DNA of 64,000 nt from DTDR01 sp964505415 (GTDB lineage Bacteria > Hydrothermota > Tepidihabitantia > Tepidihabitantales > DTDR01): NCBI GenBank assembly GCA_964505415.1, contig CAZDHW010000011.1:1-64000 (forward strand), written 5' to 3'. Below are positions 1 through 8,812 of the stretch, in pieces. How positions within the stretch are numbered: position 1 is the stretch's first letter; each line of letters begins with the position of its first letter. Made by a program: the position numbers and the translations under genes. The notes under the pieces were generated by a model. That model ran no database searches and was not told where the DNA came from. It saw only the letters and a list, made by a program, of their open reading frames with translations.

Positions 1-338
1 GTCGCCAGCATCGTTGAACATTTAACCGTATAATTGCCCCTAAATGTCAACCAACTTTGAGAAAAGGTATAATCAATCGTCTCATTAGGTGCTAGATTAA
101 TAGTATCAATTTGTAAATAAATATTATTTCCTAAATTATCAGTAATTTTAAACAAGACCGGAAAGGTATCTTCCGCTGTCCCCAAATTGGCAATTTTTGC
201 TTGGGGAAAAACTATGGTGTCTTCTCTTATCGTATCAACCGGCGCAATAATTGAAATAACACCCACATCGTGGGTTTGCGAAAAGAGATAACCAAAAATA
301 ATAAAAAAACTAAAAATTAAATACCAATTTTTATTCAT
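1..338 (-). CDS. Secreted protein with CARDB-like domain (partial, N-terminal 112 aa)
   Basis: The reading frame is open from an ATG at 338 to the left window edge, so only the first 112 residues are visible. A strong Shine-Dalgarno (ggagg, rc of 344-349) lies about 8 nt upstream. The N-terminus is a typical signal peptide (MNKNWYLIFSFFIIFGYLFS), followed by a THDVGVISIIAPVDT segment. This 'DVGV..I..P' start, followed by a beta-rich 'N.G...DTFPV.F.I.D' pattern, resembles the CARDB-like adhesion domain found repeatedly in large secreted proteins of WOR-3/FCB-type bacteria. The full protein probably continues with more such domains and may end in a sorting domain, but that part is outside the window. 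Function beyond cell-surface or secreted is unknown. Confidence 0.7.
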   Translation of the reverse strand, partial: MNKNWYLIFSFFIIFGYLFSQTHDVGVISIIAPVDTIREDTIVFPQAKIANLGTAEDTFPVLFKITDNLGNNIYLQIDTINLAPNETIDYTFSQSWLTFRGNYTVKCSTMLA

Positions 339-394
339 AATAACCTCCTTAAATAAAAAATTTTAACCTTCCTCATTTCTAAATTATATAAATT

Positions 395-423
395 ATTATA
401 TAAATTAAAATTTTAAAAGTCAA
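395..423 (-). promoter_or_regulatory. Sigma70-type promoter for the CARDB-like secreted gene
   Basis: On the minus strand TTGACT (418-423) and TATAAT (395-400) are separated by 17 nt. A second TATAAT lies at 383-388. The predicted leader before the ATG at 338 is about 50 nt and carries the Shine-Dalgarno, unlike the leaderless arrangement of many housekeeping genes in this window. Confidence 0.6.
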
Positions 424-432
424 TAATTAAGA

Positions 433-1509
433 CTATTTTAAAATGGAAATTAAAGAATCTCTCATTATTTGAAATTCTTTCATCTCGGCGGAACTTAAAA
501 TTTTATAGCGGGCAGTTTTTATGGTGAAGGGATTTATATGTTTACCGAATTTTAAAACTTCAAAATGGAGATGGGGACCAGTGGCTAAACCAGTCTGCCC
601 AACATAACCAATAATTTCTCCTTGTTTTACCCTTTTTCCTTTTTTTATATTTTTACCAAATTTTGATAAATGGCCATATCGGGTTTTATAACCATTCGGA
701 TGGGTAATTTCTATTAATTTGCCATAATCACCCTTATAACCGGCATAACTTACATAACCATCGCCAACCGCGGAAACCGGTGTTCCGTAAGGAGCAGCAT
801 AATCCACCCCTAAGTGAGGGCGAAGAATCTTTAAAATGGGATGGAAACGGGCAAAAGAAAAGAAGGAAGAAATATAGGAATATCTCAACGGTGATCTTAA
901 GAAACCTCTTTTTAATGATTGACCTTTAAAATCATAAAAACAGTCTTTATAATAAAAACCATAAAAATTACCCATTTTACCCTGATAACGAACAGCAAAG
1001 ATTTTCTCATAATCATAAGGAATTGTCTCATTATCAATATTAACTAAGCAAATTTTTTCTAAATAACAGAACCAGGAATCACCTTTATAACACTCGGTAA
1101 AAAAATCAATATCCCATTCCAAAATTTCAGCAAACATACTTACCAATTTTGGTTTTTCTTTTAAAGAAAGCATACTTTCGTATAAAGAATTTCCAATCTT
1201 TCCCTTAATCACTCTTTTATTTTTTAAAAGAAAATAAAAAGGCATCGCTAAATTTACATAATTTTCTTTTATATAAAAATAATAGGTTTTTAAAATATCT
1301 TTTTTATAAATTATTAAACTATCGGAAAAAAGAAAGGTATCACCAATATTCATATTTTTTGTTAAATTAAAAAAAGAAAAAAATTTTAATACTTTTTCTC
1401 TTACCTCTTTATTAGCAATCTTTTTTTCTAATATTTGGGAAGGGATATCATTTTTTTTTACCACATAAATATTATTGGTAATTAAAAAGAAAAAGAGAAT
1501 CTTTATCAT
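433..1509 (-). CDS. M23-family zinc metallopeptidase (LytM-type), exported
   Basis: This 358-aa protein probably cleaves peptidoglycan cross-bridges or acts as an envelope-modifying endopeptidase. The C-terminal half is a classic peptidase M23 (LytM) domain. The HLGVD motif supplies zinc ligands H232 and D236, RYGH contributes H280, and GPHLHFE gives H313 and H315, so the active site looks complete. The first 20 residues are hydrophobic and would serve as signal or membrane anchor. Residues 25-220 are not recognisable and may form a regulatory or substrate-binding domain. The start is supported by a promoter whose -10 ends six bases before the ATG, with no Shine-Dalgarno. The gene lies downstream of clpB on the same strand but is separated from it by a terminator-like hairpin, so it is probably its own transcription unit. 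Confidence 0.85.
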   Translation of the reverse strand: MIKILFFFLITNNIYVVKKNDIPSQILEKKIANKEVREKVLKFFSFFNLTKNMNIGDTFLFSDSLIIYKKDILKTYYFYIKENYVNLAMPFYFLLKNKRVIKGKIGNSLYESMLSLKEKPKLVSMFAEILEWDIDFFTECYKGDSWFCYLEKICLVNIDNETIPYDYEKIFAVRYQGKMGNFYGFYYKDCFYDFKGQSLKRGFLRSPLRYSYISSFFSFARFHPILKILRPHLGVDYAAPYGTPVSAVGDGYVSYAGYKGDYGKLIEITHPNGYKTRYGHLSKFGKNIKKGKRVKQGEIIGYVGQTGLATGPHLHFEVLKFGKHINPFTIKTARYKILSSAEMKEFQIMRDSLISILK

Positions 1510-1515
1510 TGAAAG

Positions 1516-1543
1516 ATTATATTAAGGAATTTTAAAAAATCAA
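1516..1543 (-). promoter_or_regulatory. Leaderless-type promoter of the M23 peptidase gene
   Basis: On the minus strand TTGATT (1538-1543), a 16-nt spacer and TATAAT (1516-1521) are followed by only 6 nt and then the ATG at 1509. Transcription would start at or next to the start codon. Confidence 0.65.
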
Positions 1544-1544
1544 T

Positions 1545-1612
1545 TTGCCGAGGGCGAGACGGAGGGAATCATGAGGTTGAGGGGAAGGAGGGATGAATCC
1601 CGCCCTCGGCAA
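1545..1612 (-). terminator. GC-rich long-loop inverted repeat after clpB, possible terminator
   Basis: A perfect 12-bp inverted repeat (TTGCCGAGGGCG at 1545-1556, complement at 1601-1612) encloses a 44-nt purine-rich loop. A small internal hairpin GGGAT/ATCCC sits near 1589-1600. It starts 2-3 bases after the clpB stop codon and its end abuts the -35 box of the next gene. A T-rich stretch follows on the minus strand, so it can act as a terminator. The loop is unusually long and much richer in G+C than its surroundings, so it could instead be a small structured RNA or a short mobile palindrome. Confidence 0.5.
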
Positions 1613-1614
1613 TT

Positions 1615-4170
1615 TTATTCTTTTTTAAATTTTATTTCCCCATTTTCTAAATAAGCGGTTATTTTCTTAGGTTTTTCGTCAAGGAGTATCTGGGCTAAAG
1701 GATTTTCTAAAAGTCGCTGAATTGTCCGTTTTAAAGGTCGGGCACCAAACTCTTTATCAAAGCCTTCATCAGCAATCTTATCCTTCACTTTTTCGTCAAC
1801 CTCCAATTCAACACCCATATCCTTTAATCTAATTTTAATCAAATTTAATTGGATGTCAATAATCTTTTTGATATCACTATAGGAAAGGGGATTAAAAATC
1901 ACAATTTCATCAATACGATTAAGAAACTCCGGGCGAAAACTTCGCCGCAATAAAGCTAATAATTCTTGCCTACTTGCTCGACCATCCTTAATAAGTTCGG
2001 TTCCTAAATTAGAAGTCATAATGATGATGGTATTTTTAAAATCCACCGTCCTTCCTTGACCATCAGTCAGGCGCCCATCATCCAGAATTTGGAGAAAGAG
2101 ATTAAAAACATCCGGATGGGCTTTTTCAATCTCATCAAAAAGAATAACCGAATAGGGTCTTCTTCTTACCGCTTCGGTTAACTGCCCGCCTTCTTCATAA
2201 CCAACATAACCCGGAGGAGCACCAATAAGTCGGGAAACAGTATGTTTTTCCATATATTCGGACATATCAATTCTAACCATTGCCTCTTCACTATCAAAAA
2301 GGACCGATGCCAAAGTTCTTGCTAATTCTGTTTTACCGACACCCGTGGGACCTAAGAAAAGAAAGGAACCAATTGGTCTTTTTTCTTCCTTTAATCCCAC
2401 TCGGGCTCTTCTTATAGCATCGGCAACCAATTTTACCGCTTCCTTTTGGTTAACTAATCGCTGATGGATATATTCTTCCAACTTCTTTAACTTCTCTTTT
2501 TCCGACTCCATCAGTTTGGTAACGGGAATACCGGTCCAAGAAGAGACTACTTCGGCGATATCTTCGGCCGTCACGACTTCTCTTAGTAATCTTATTCCGT
2601 CTTTATCAAGTTTTTCAATCTCCTCTTCTAAAGAAGTCAATTCTTTTTCTAATTTGGTTAATCTTCCGTATTTTAATTCCGCTGCCCGATTCAAATCGTA
2701 AACCCTTTCGGCCTTTTCAATCTCTTTTTTGGTATTTTCAATCTCCTCTTTTATTTTGTTGATTTTGTTAATAATTTCCCTTTCTTTTTGCCAACGCTTT
2801 TCTAATTCTTCTTTCTCTACTCGTAATTTTTTTAATTCTTCTTCAATAACCCGCAATCGTTCTTTCGCTTCCTTTTCTTCTTCCGATTGTAAGGAAATCC
2901 TTTCCATATCCAATTGCCAAATTTTTCTCTCAATCTCATCAATTTTTTTCGGTTTGGAAGTAATCTCCATCTTCAATTTGGCAGCAGCTTCGTCAACTAA
3001 ATCAATGGCTTTATCGGGGAGAAATCTATCAGAAATATATCTCTTAGAAAGAACAGCAGCGGTTACCAATGCTGAGTCACTAATTTTTACTCCGTGATGG
3101 ACTTCGTATCGCTCTTTCAATCCCCGCAAAATAGAAATTGTCTCTTCTACCGAAGGTTCAGCCACATAAACTGGCTGGAATCTCCTTTCTAAAGCCTTAT
3201 CCTTTTCAATATATTTCCGATATTCTTGAACAGTCGTTGCACCGATACAGCGCAATTCACCCCGGGCAAGCATCGGCTTTAAGATATTAGCAGCATCAAT
3301 CGCGCCTTCGGCAGCACCAGCACCAACTACAGTATGGATTTCGTCAATAAAAAGAATAATTCTCCCTTCTTGCGCTTTAATCTCTTTCAAAACTGCTTTT
3401 AAACGATTTTCAAATTCACCCCGATATTTGGTACCGGCAATCAAAGCTCCCATGTCCAAAGCAAATATTTTAGTATCTTTAAGTTTTTCCGGCACATCGC
3501 CTTTCACAATCCTTTGGGCAAGCCCTTCAACAATCGCTGTCTTGCCAACTCCAGCATCACCAATTAATACCGGATTATTTTTGGTTCTTCGGGAAAGTAT
3601 TTGGATAACGCGCCTTATCTCTTCATCCCGACCAATAACCGGGTCCAGTTTTCCTTCCCTTGCCATTTCGGTTAAATCGCGTCCAAATTTTAATAAGGCT
3701 TCATAGGTCTCCTCAGCATCCGGTGAAGTTATTCTTTGGTGACCCCTTATTTCTTTTAAACCATTTAGGAATTTATCAAGGGTAATATCGTAATTACGAA
3801 ATAAATTTTTTAAAGAGGGAGTTTCCAACAAGGCAAGGAAAAGATGTTCAGTTCCACCATAATCATCCTTCATCTGTTTTGCCCATTCTAAAGCACTATC
3901 CAAAACCCTTTTAGTTTCGTAGGCAAGATAGACATTTTGGGGGTAATTAACCTGGGGTTCTTGAAGTATCAGAGTTTCTGAATCCTTTTTAAAACGGTCA
4001 ACATTTACATTGATTCTTTTTAAGATTTTGCTAACAACACCATCTTCATCAGTTAACAAAGAAAAAAGGAGATGGATTGGCTTTATTTCCGGATTTCTTT
4101 TTTCTTCGGCCAATTCTTTAGCATTGATTATTGCTTCTTGAGCTTTTTGCGTAAATTTATCTAAAAGCAT
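1615..4170 (-). CDS. clpB: ATP-dependent disaggregase ClpB (Hsp100)
   Basis: ClpB is a hexameric AAA+ unfoldase that rescues aggregated proteins together with DnaK in the cytoplasm. The 851-aa length matches the family (E. coli 857). Visible parts in order are the N domain with two Clp repeats (1-145), AAA1 with Walker A GDAGVGKT near residue 205 and Walker B ILFIDEIH, the long charged coiled-coil middle domain (about 400-530) that separates ClpB from ClpA/ClpC, AAA2 with GPTGVGKT near 600 and VILFDEIEKAH, and the C-terminal D2 small domain. The ATG at 4170 has a strong ggagg 9 nt upstream. It follows the HEAT-repeat gene by 50 nt without an obvious promoter, so the two are probably cotranscribed. 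No CIRCE or heat-shock operator was seen. Confidence 0.97.
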   Translation of the reverse strand: MLLDKFTQKAQEAIINAKELAEEKRNPEIKPIHLLFSLLTDEDGVVSKILKRINVNVDRFKKDSETLILQEPQVNYPQNVYLAYETKRVLDSALEWAKQMKDDYGGTEHLFLALLETPSLKNLFRNYDITLDKFLNGLKEIRGHQRITSPDAEETYEALLKFGRDLTEMAREGKLDPVIGRDEEIRRVIQILSRRTKNNPVLIGDAGVGKTAIVEGLAQRIVKGDVPEKLKDTKIFALDMGALIAGTKYRGEFENRLKAVLKEIKAQEGRIILFIDEIHTVVGAGAAEGAIDAANILKPMLARGELRCIGATTVQEYRKYIEKDKALERRFQPVYVAEPSVEETISILRGLKERYEVHHGVKISDSALVTAAVLSKRYISDRFLPDKAIDLVDEAAAKLKMEITSKPKKIDEIERKIWQLDMERISLQSEEEKEAKERLRVIEEELKKLRVEKEELEKRWQKEREIINKINKIKEEIENTKKEIEKAERVYDLNRAAELKYGRLTKLEKELTSLEEEIEKLDKDGIRLLREVVTAEDIAEVVSSWTGIPVTKLMESEKEKLKKLEEYIHQRLVNQKEAVKLVADAIRRARVGLKEEKRPIGSFLFLGPTGVGKTELARTLASVLFDSEEAMVRIDMSEYMEKHTVSRLIGAPPGYVGYEEGGQLTEAVRRRPYSVILFDEIEKAHPDVFNLFLQILDDGRLTDGQGRTVDFKNTIIIMTSNLGTELIKDGRASRQELLALLRRSFRPEFLNRIDEIVIFNPLSYSDIKKIIDIQLNLIKIRLKDMGVELEVDEKVKDKIADEGFDKEFGARPLKRTIQRLLENPLAQILLDEKPKKITAYLENGEIKFKKE

Positions 4171-4220
4171 AATTTTTTACCTCCAATTTATTAGATACCA
4201 AAATTTTAAAAAAGATTTAA

Positions 4221-5879
4221 TTAACTTAAACCTTCTAATCGCTGAATACCTTCTTTGGCCGCTCTCTTTACCTCCTCTTCTTCTTTAGAAAATGGCCAAG
4301 GGCGAGCAATTTTTTTAAGAAGGGATAGGGATTCTTTATCTTTTAATTTTACTAAGGAATTAATAACTTCAATCTTCACTGGTGATTCATCACAATTGAC
4401 TGCCTTTCTTAAAATCTCTATTGCCCTTATTCCGCCAATCTCCGAAATTGCCCACACGGCCTTTCTTTTTACGGTGGTTTCGGGGTCGTTAAGTAATTGA
4501 CAAATTTCTTCAAAAACTTCATCGGCCCGCAATACTCCCAAAACTTCTAAAGCCGCACTTCTTACTAAATAAGATTCATCTTTTAAAAGTTTTTTCATTT
4601 CTTCAATTATTTCTTTTCTTTCACTAATTAAACCAAAAGAGCAGATTTTAGCCAAAGAGAGACAACTTTGGGCACGGATATAAGGGTTTCTTGCTTTTAA
4701 ACATTCAAGTAAAATTCCAATAGTTTCTTTATTTTTAATTTCCCCAAAAACTTCAATAATTTTTCTTTTTATCTCTTCGTCTTTAATTTTGGTAAATTCT
4801 TCAATTAAAATCCCAATACTTTTTTCTCCCAATTTGATCAAGGCTTCTTTTGCCAGATCGGCAAATTTTTGGTCAGGTGAAGATAAAAGGTTTAGGAGAT
4901 AACTACAAGTTTTCTCACTTTTAATATTTGCGAGGGCATTTACCGCCGCGGTGCGCACATTTAAATCTTTATCATTAAAAAGTTTGGCTAATCCTTCTAT
5001 CGCCCTTTCATCACCAATTTTTCCTAAAATTTCGCAGACACAGGCTTTTAAAGTAGCACTGGGACTTTCTAAAAGGGATAAGAGCGAATATAAAACTACT
5101 TTTCCTTCTTTCACCAAAACCTCCATCGCCTTAAATTTTTTATTTAAATCGTCACTCATTAAAGCATTGAGATAAGGAGAAATTACCACATCGCCAATCA
5201 TTGTTAAGGCTTTAATTGCTGCCTCGCGAACAATTTCCGATTCATCATATAAAGATAGATAAGCCAAATCTTCGGCTGCCTGCTTATCGCCAATCTTTCC
5301 TAAGGCTTCACAAGCGGCACTCCTTACCCAATGACTTTCATCTTGTAATTTTTCTAAAAGTTGGGAAAGCGCCTTTTTATCACCAATCTCACCTAAAGCA
5401 GTGCAGGCACAAGTTCTTACCCAAAAATTGATATCATAAAGCAAAGGGAAGATATGCTCTATCGCTTTTTTGCTTTTTAAATTTCCCAAGGCCTCACAGG
5501 CAGCAACTTTTATCAAGGGGTCGTTATCGCTTAAAAGTTCAATTAAAACATCTTCACCCTCTTTGGCTTCCAATTTTGCCAATAATTGACAGAAAATTCG
5601 GATTGCTGGTTTTTCCAATTTTCTTGTTTCCAAACTTTTTACCACTTCTTTCTCAACCCTTAACATTTGTAAGATGTAAGGCACAACACCTTTGCCGATT
5701 TTTAAAATCTCTTCAATTATTTTTTCGCGGATAACCGTATTATTTTCACTGGCCAAAGTTTCTAAGAGCAGAAAAAGGGCAGGAGCCGTTTTTAAATTTG
5801 CTAGTTTTTCTATTGCTTGGAAACGGGTATTGATATCGGGATGGAAAAGTTCTCTTTTTAATTTCTCCAGCTCCTCCAT
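4221..5879 (-). CDS. HEAT-repeat (PBS lyase-like) scaffold protein
   Basis: The 552-aa protein is built almost entirely of about 31-residue HEAT repeats, for example 'LIKVAACEALGNLKSKKAIE', 'VRTCACTALGEIGDKKAL' and 'VRSAACEALGKIGDKQAAE'. At least a dozen copies run from residue 1 to the end. Such alpha-solenoids serve as protein-binding scaffolds, and no catalytic motif or signal peptide is present, so a cytoplasmic location is likely. It is the first gene of a probable HEAT-clpB operon, which makes a role in protein quality control possible but unproven. The start ATG lacks a Shine-Dalgarno but sits 6 nt downstream of a clear -10 element, fixing the start by a leaderless promoter. Confidence 0.85.
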   Translation of the reverse strand: MEELEKLKRELFHPDINTRFQAIEKLANLKTAPALFLLLETLASENNTVIREKIIEEILKIGKGVVPYILQMLRVEKEVVKSLETRKLEKPAIRIFCQLLAKLEAKEGEDVLIELLSDNDPLIKVAACEALGNLKSKKAIEHIFPLLYDINFWVRTCACTALGEIGDKKALSQLLEKLQDESHWVRSAACEALGKIGDKQAAEDLAYLSLYDESEIVREAAIKALTMIGDVVISPYLNALMSDDLNKKFKAMEVLVKEGKVVLYSLLSLLESPSATLKACVCEILGKIGDERAIEGLAKLFNDKDLNVRTAAVNALANIKSEKTCSYLLNLLSSPDQKFADLAKEALIKLGEKSIGILIEEFTKIKDEEIKRKIIEVFGEIKNKETIGILLECLKARNPYIRAQSCLSLAKICSFGLISERKEIIEEMKKLLKDESYLVRSAALEVLGVLRADEVFEEICQLLNDPETTVKRKAVWAISEIGGIRAIEILRKAVNCDESPVKIEVINSLVKLKDKESLSLLKKIARPWPFSKEEEEVKRAAKEGIQRLEGLS

Positions 5880-5885
5880 ACGGAA

Positions 5886-5914
5886 ATGTTAACCTAAAAA
5901 TTTCTTTTTGTCAA
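5886..5914 (-). promoter_or_regulatory. Leaderless-type promoter of the HEAT-repeat/clpB unit
   Basis: On the minus strand TTGACA (5909-5914), 17 nt and TAACAT (5886-5891) are followed by 6 nt and the ATG at 5879. Confidence 0.6.
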
Positions 5915-5952
5915 ATAAAAAGAAACTTTGCTAAATTAAAATTTTGTTAATC

Positions 5953-5980
5953 TTGACAAAAAAATTTATAAAAATAAAAT
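5953..5980 (+). promoter_or_regulatory. Promoter still present in front of the CapA-like pseudogene
   Basis: TTGACA (5953-5958), a 16-nt spacer and TAAAAT (5975-5980) lie 6 nt before the ATG at 5987. The spacing is the same as for intact leaderless genes in this window. Confidence 0.55.
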
Positions 5981-5986
5981 TAAAAG

Positions 5987-6846
5987 ATGAAAAAGGGAAT
6001 TATTTTTTTATTAACCTTTTTATCTTTTTCAATAAAAAAAACGATTAAGAGGGCAGTCCGGAAAGGCCAAGTTAACATTACAATTGCTTCGGTTGGCGAC
6101 ATTTTTATTCACAAAAGTGTTCTTAAAGAAGTAGGTTTTGATATTCTTTTCCGTACTAATCACACTTTAGATTTCGGAGAATATTAAATAAATACGGAAT
6201 AACTCAAATTGGTGTCTATATCTCCGAAGTTTTTAAGTTATACTTATGGAACAAACGGAATTCCTATTCCCAGCCTTGGATGGTAAATTTGATTGATACC
6301 AATAAAATTAAAGAAGATTTAAAAAGAGCAAAAGAATTGGCTGACTTCATTATTGCCGCTTTACATTTTGGCGAAGAATACCAAAGGTTTCCTAAGGAAT
6401 ATCAAAAAACTATTGTTTATTTTGTAGCTGAAAATGGTGCCGATTTAATAATTGGTTCTCATCCCCATGTTATTCAACCAGTAGAACTTTTAACAACCAA
6501 AGATAAAAAGAAAGTTTATGTTGCCTATTCTTTGGGAAATTTCTTTTGCGGTCAAAGAAAACGTTTTACCGATACGGGAATTATCTTGAAATACCAAATT
6601 AGTGGCAAAAGAGGAAAGGCAGAATTGAAAGCAATAAATTATTTACCGGTGTGGATCGGCAAATACCAAATCAATGGTAAATACCATTTCAAAATCTTTC
6701 CTCTTAAAAAGAGTTTACGCCTTTATGAAGAAGGCAAATTAAAATTTTTAACTGCTAAAGAGTACCAAAGAATGAAAGAAGCCGACAAAGAAACAGTGAG
6801 CCATATTGATAACCCAAAAATTGGTTTTACTGAATTAGCTTATTGA
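5987..6846 (+). pseudogene. Decayed CapA-family (poly-gamma-glutamate synthesis-like) protein
   Basis: Pieces of a CapA-type metallophosphatase-like protein are scattered over two frames. The first frame (5987-6187) has a signal peptide, then ITIASVGDIFIH, then jumps directly to 'GFDILFRTNHTLDFGE' before a stop, so about 60-80 residues of the usual central part are missing. 'ILNKYGITQIGVYIS' follows in another frame, 'SYTYGTNGIPIPS' returns to the first frame, and 'WMVNLIDTNKIKEDL' to the end (6280-6846) is again in the second. The last part keeps ALHFGEEY, the HPHVIQP motif and YSLGNF, which are characteristic of CapA. At least three frame changes plus an internal deletion argue for genuine decay rather than one sequencing error. 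The 188-aa C-terminal frame might still be translated. Confidence 0.8.
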
Positions 6847-6870
6847 CCAATAGAAGATTTTTGATAAAAT
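6843..6870 (+). promoter_or_regulatory. Promoter of purH
   Basis: TTGACC (6843-6848), 16 nt and TAAAAT (6865-6870) lie 9 nt before the ATG at 6880. An aagga just before the ATG could help, but the leader would be only about 3 nt long. Confidence 0.5.
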
Positions 6871-6879
6871 AAAGGAAAA

Positions 6880-8394
6880 ATGGAAAAGAGATTATCTTTA
6901 ATAAGTGTGTATGATAAAGAAGGGATAGTTGATTTTGCCAAAGAATTAATTTCTTTAAATTTTGAAATCATTGCGACTTCCAAAACTTATGAAATCTTAA
7001 AAAATAATAATATCAATTGTATTGAAATTAGTGAATATACGGGTTTTAAAGAAATCTTAAAAGGGAGGGTAAAAACCTTACATCCCTTAATCTTTGGTGG
7101 TATCCTTTCTTTTGGTAAGGAGGAAGAAGGGATAAAACCAATCTCAATGGTTGTTTGTAATCTTTATCCTTTTGAAAAAAAACTTTTAGAAAATTTATCC
7201 GAAGAAGAGATGATTGAATTGATCGATATCGGTGGTGTTTCCCTTTTGAGGGCCGGAGCCAAAAATTATAAATATGTAACGACAATTTTTGATAAAGAGG
7301 ATTATCCAATTGTAATTTCGGAAATTAAAAAATATGGGAATACTTCTTTAGAGTTAAGAAGAAAATTGGCTTATAAGGCATTAAATTATGTTGCCTATTA
7401 TGATAGTATTATTGCTGAATATTTTAGAAAATTAAATAACGAAATTATTTTCCAAGATTATTTAAGTTTACCAATGAAAAAGGGGCTAAAATTGCGTTAT
7501 GGTGAAAATCCCCATCAGAATGGTTTTTATTATGAAGAACCTTTTTTAAAAAGGAATTTTTCTTATCTTTGGGGAAAGGAACTTTCTTATAACAATCTTT
7601 TGGATATCAATTCCGTTTATAATATTATCTTTGATTTTGATTTTTTAGAATTTAAAGATTATAAATTATGTTGTCTTATTAAGCATAATACTCCTTGCGG
7701 AATTGCCTTAGGAAAAACAACTAAGGAAGCCTTTGAAAAAGCCTATTTGAGTGACCCAGTTTCGGCATTTGGTGGAATTTGTGGTTTTAATTGCGAAGTT
7801 GATAAAGAAACTGCCGAAAAAATTATTGAGACTGTTTTTTTAGAAGTTATCTGCGCTCCGGCTTTTAAGAAAGAGGCTTTAGATATTTTAAAAAAGAAAA
7901 AAAATTTGAGGATTATCAAGTTAGAAAAAAATGAGAATAATTTTGAAATAAGAAATTGTTTAACTGGTTATCTATTACAAGAAAGGGATAAGAAAATTAT
8001 AAAAGAAAAGGATTTTAAATTAATGACCAAAAGAAAACCAAGCGCAAGGGAAATAAAAGATGCCCTTTTTGCCTATTTCTGCGTAAAATATGTAAAATCG
8101 AACGGCATTGTGATTGTAAAAGATTTGGCAACGGTCGGTATTGGGGGTGGACAAACTTCTCGGGTAGATTCGGTTGAAATTGCTATTAAAAAAAGTGGAA
8201 AAAGATGTGTTGATGGGGTTTTGGCATCCGATGGCTTTTTCCCTTTTAGTGATTCTATTGAACTGGCAGCTAAAAATGGAATTAAAGTAATTATTGAACC
8301 GGGTGGTTCAATAAGGGATGAAGAAGTTATTAAAGCTGCCGAAGAGAATAATATTACACTTATTTTTACAAATGTGAGACATTTCCGCCATTAA
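6880..8394 (+). CDS. purH: Bifunctional AICAR formyltransferase / IMP cyclohydrolase
   Basis: PurH catalyses the last two steps of de novo IMP synthesis: formylation of AICAR with 10-formyl-THF, then ring closure. The N-terminal MGS-like cyclohydrolase domain (1-190) shows LISVYDKEG, the ATSKTYE turn and GRVKTLHPLIFGGIL. The C-terminal transformylase has LRYGENPHQ, the catalytic Lys-His pair in LIKHNTPCGIALG, SDPVSAFGG, and GIGGGQTSRVDS near the end. The 504-aa length is normal for the family (about 510-530). It stands alone, separated from purB, which is found near 38 kb on the other strand. Its start follows a promoter by a few bases. Confidence 0.97.
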   Translation: MEKRLSLISVYDKEGIVDFAKELISLNFEIIATSKTYEILKNNNINCIEISEYTGFKEILKGRVKTLHPLIFGGILSFGKEEEGIKPISMVVCNLYPFEKKLLENLSEEEMIELIDIGGVSLLRAGAKNYKYVTTIFDKEDYPIVISEIKKYGNTSLELRRKLAYKALNYVAYYDSIIAEYFRKLNNEIIFQDYLSLPMKKGLKLRYGENPHQNGFYYEEPFLKRNFSYLWGKELSYNNLLDINSVYNIIFDFDFLEFKDYKLCCLIKHNTPCGIALGKTTKEAFEKAYLSDPVSAFGGICGFNCEVDKETAEKIIETVFLEVICAPAFKKEALDILKKKKNLRIIKLEKNENNFEIRNCLTGYLLQERDKKIIKEKDFKLMTKRKPSAREIKDALFAYFCVKYVKSNGIVIVKDLATVGIGGGQTSRVDSVEIAIKKSGKRCVDGVLASDGFFPFSDSIELAAKNGIKVIIEPGGSIRDEEVIKAAEENNITLIFTNVRHFRH

Positions 8395-8497
8395 AAAAAT
8401 ACCCAATCATCTACCCCACAGCTCCCATCTTTGTTTAAAAGATATTCTTCTTATTCATTTTTAAAATACAAAACCAAAGAGTTTAATCTATTTTCTT

Positions 8498-8812
8498 TCA
8501 GGACTTTAACAAAAGAAAATATATCTCCTTTAAAACCTCCTTTTCTAATTTGTTTTTTAAAACCTCTTTTTTTATTAAATCTTCCAAAATAAAAAATTTT
8601 CTCTTTCTCACCAAAGGATAGGCCTTTTTAAAAAAATTTAAATAACCAAGATGAAAGGTCTCCGGAATTTCTAATTCCTTTAATAATTTTTTTACTTTCT
8701 CTTCGTATTTTAACAAATCTTTTATTTTATAATAATAATTTAATGTTGAATGGGGATAATATTTTCCGAAAGAAAAATAATAATTTCTTACCATTTTAAA
8801 TAAATTTTTCAT
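8498..8812 (-). CDS. Unknown 104-aa basic protein
   Basis: No family is recognised. The product is lysine- and aromatic-rich (YYFSFGKYYPHSTLNYYYKI) with predicted helices in the second half, and has no signal peptide or cysteine cluster. It overlaps the preceding 121-aa gene by 4 nt (ATGA, 8809-8812), which indicates translational coupling and supports it as a real gene. The 100-nt gap to convergent purH shows no further feature. Confidence 0.55.
   Translation of the reverse strand: MKNLFKMVRNYYFSFGKYYPHSTLNYYYKIKDLLKYEEKVKKLLKELEIPETFHLGYLNFFKKAYPLVRKRKFFILEDLIKKEVLKNKLEKEVLKEIYFLLLKS

Noticed and set aside
2516..3706. Open frames of 60-120 codons opposite clpB.
   Set aside because: They are antisense to conserved ClpB motifs, rich in Ser/Phe/Leu as expected from the reverse complement, and lack ribosome sites.
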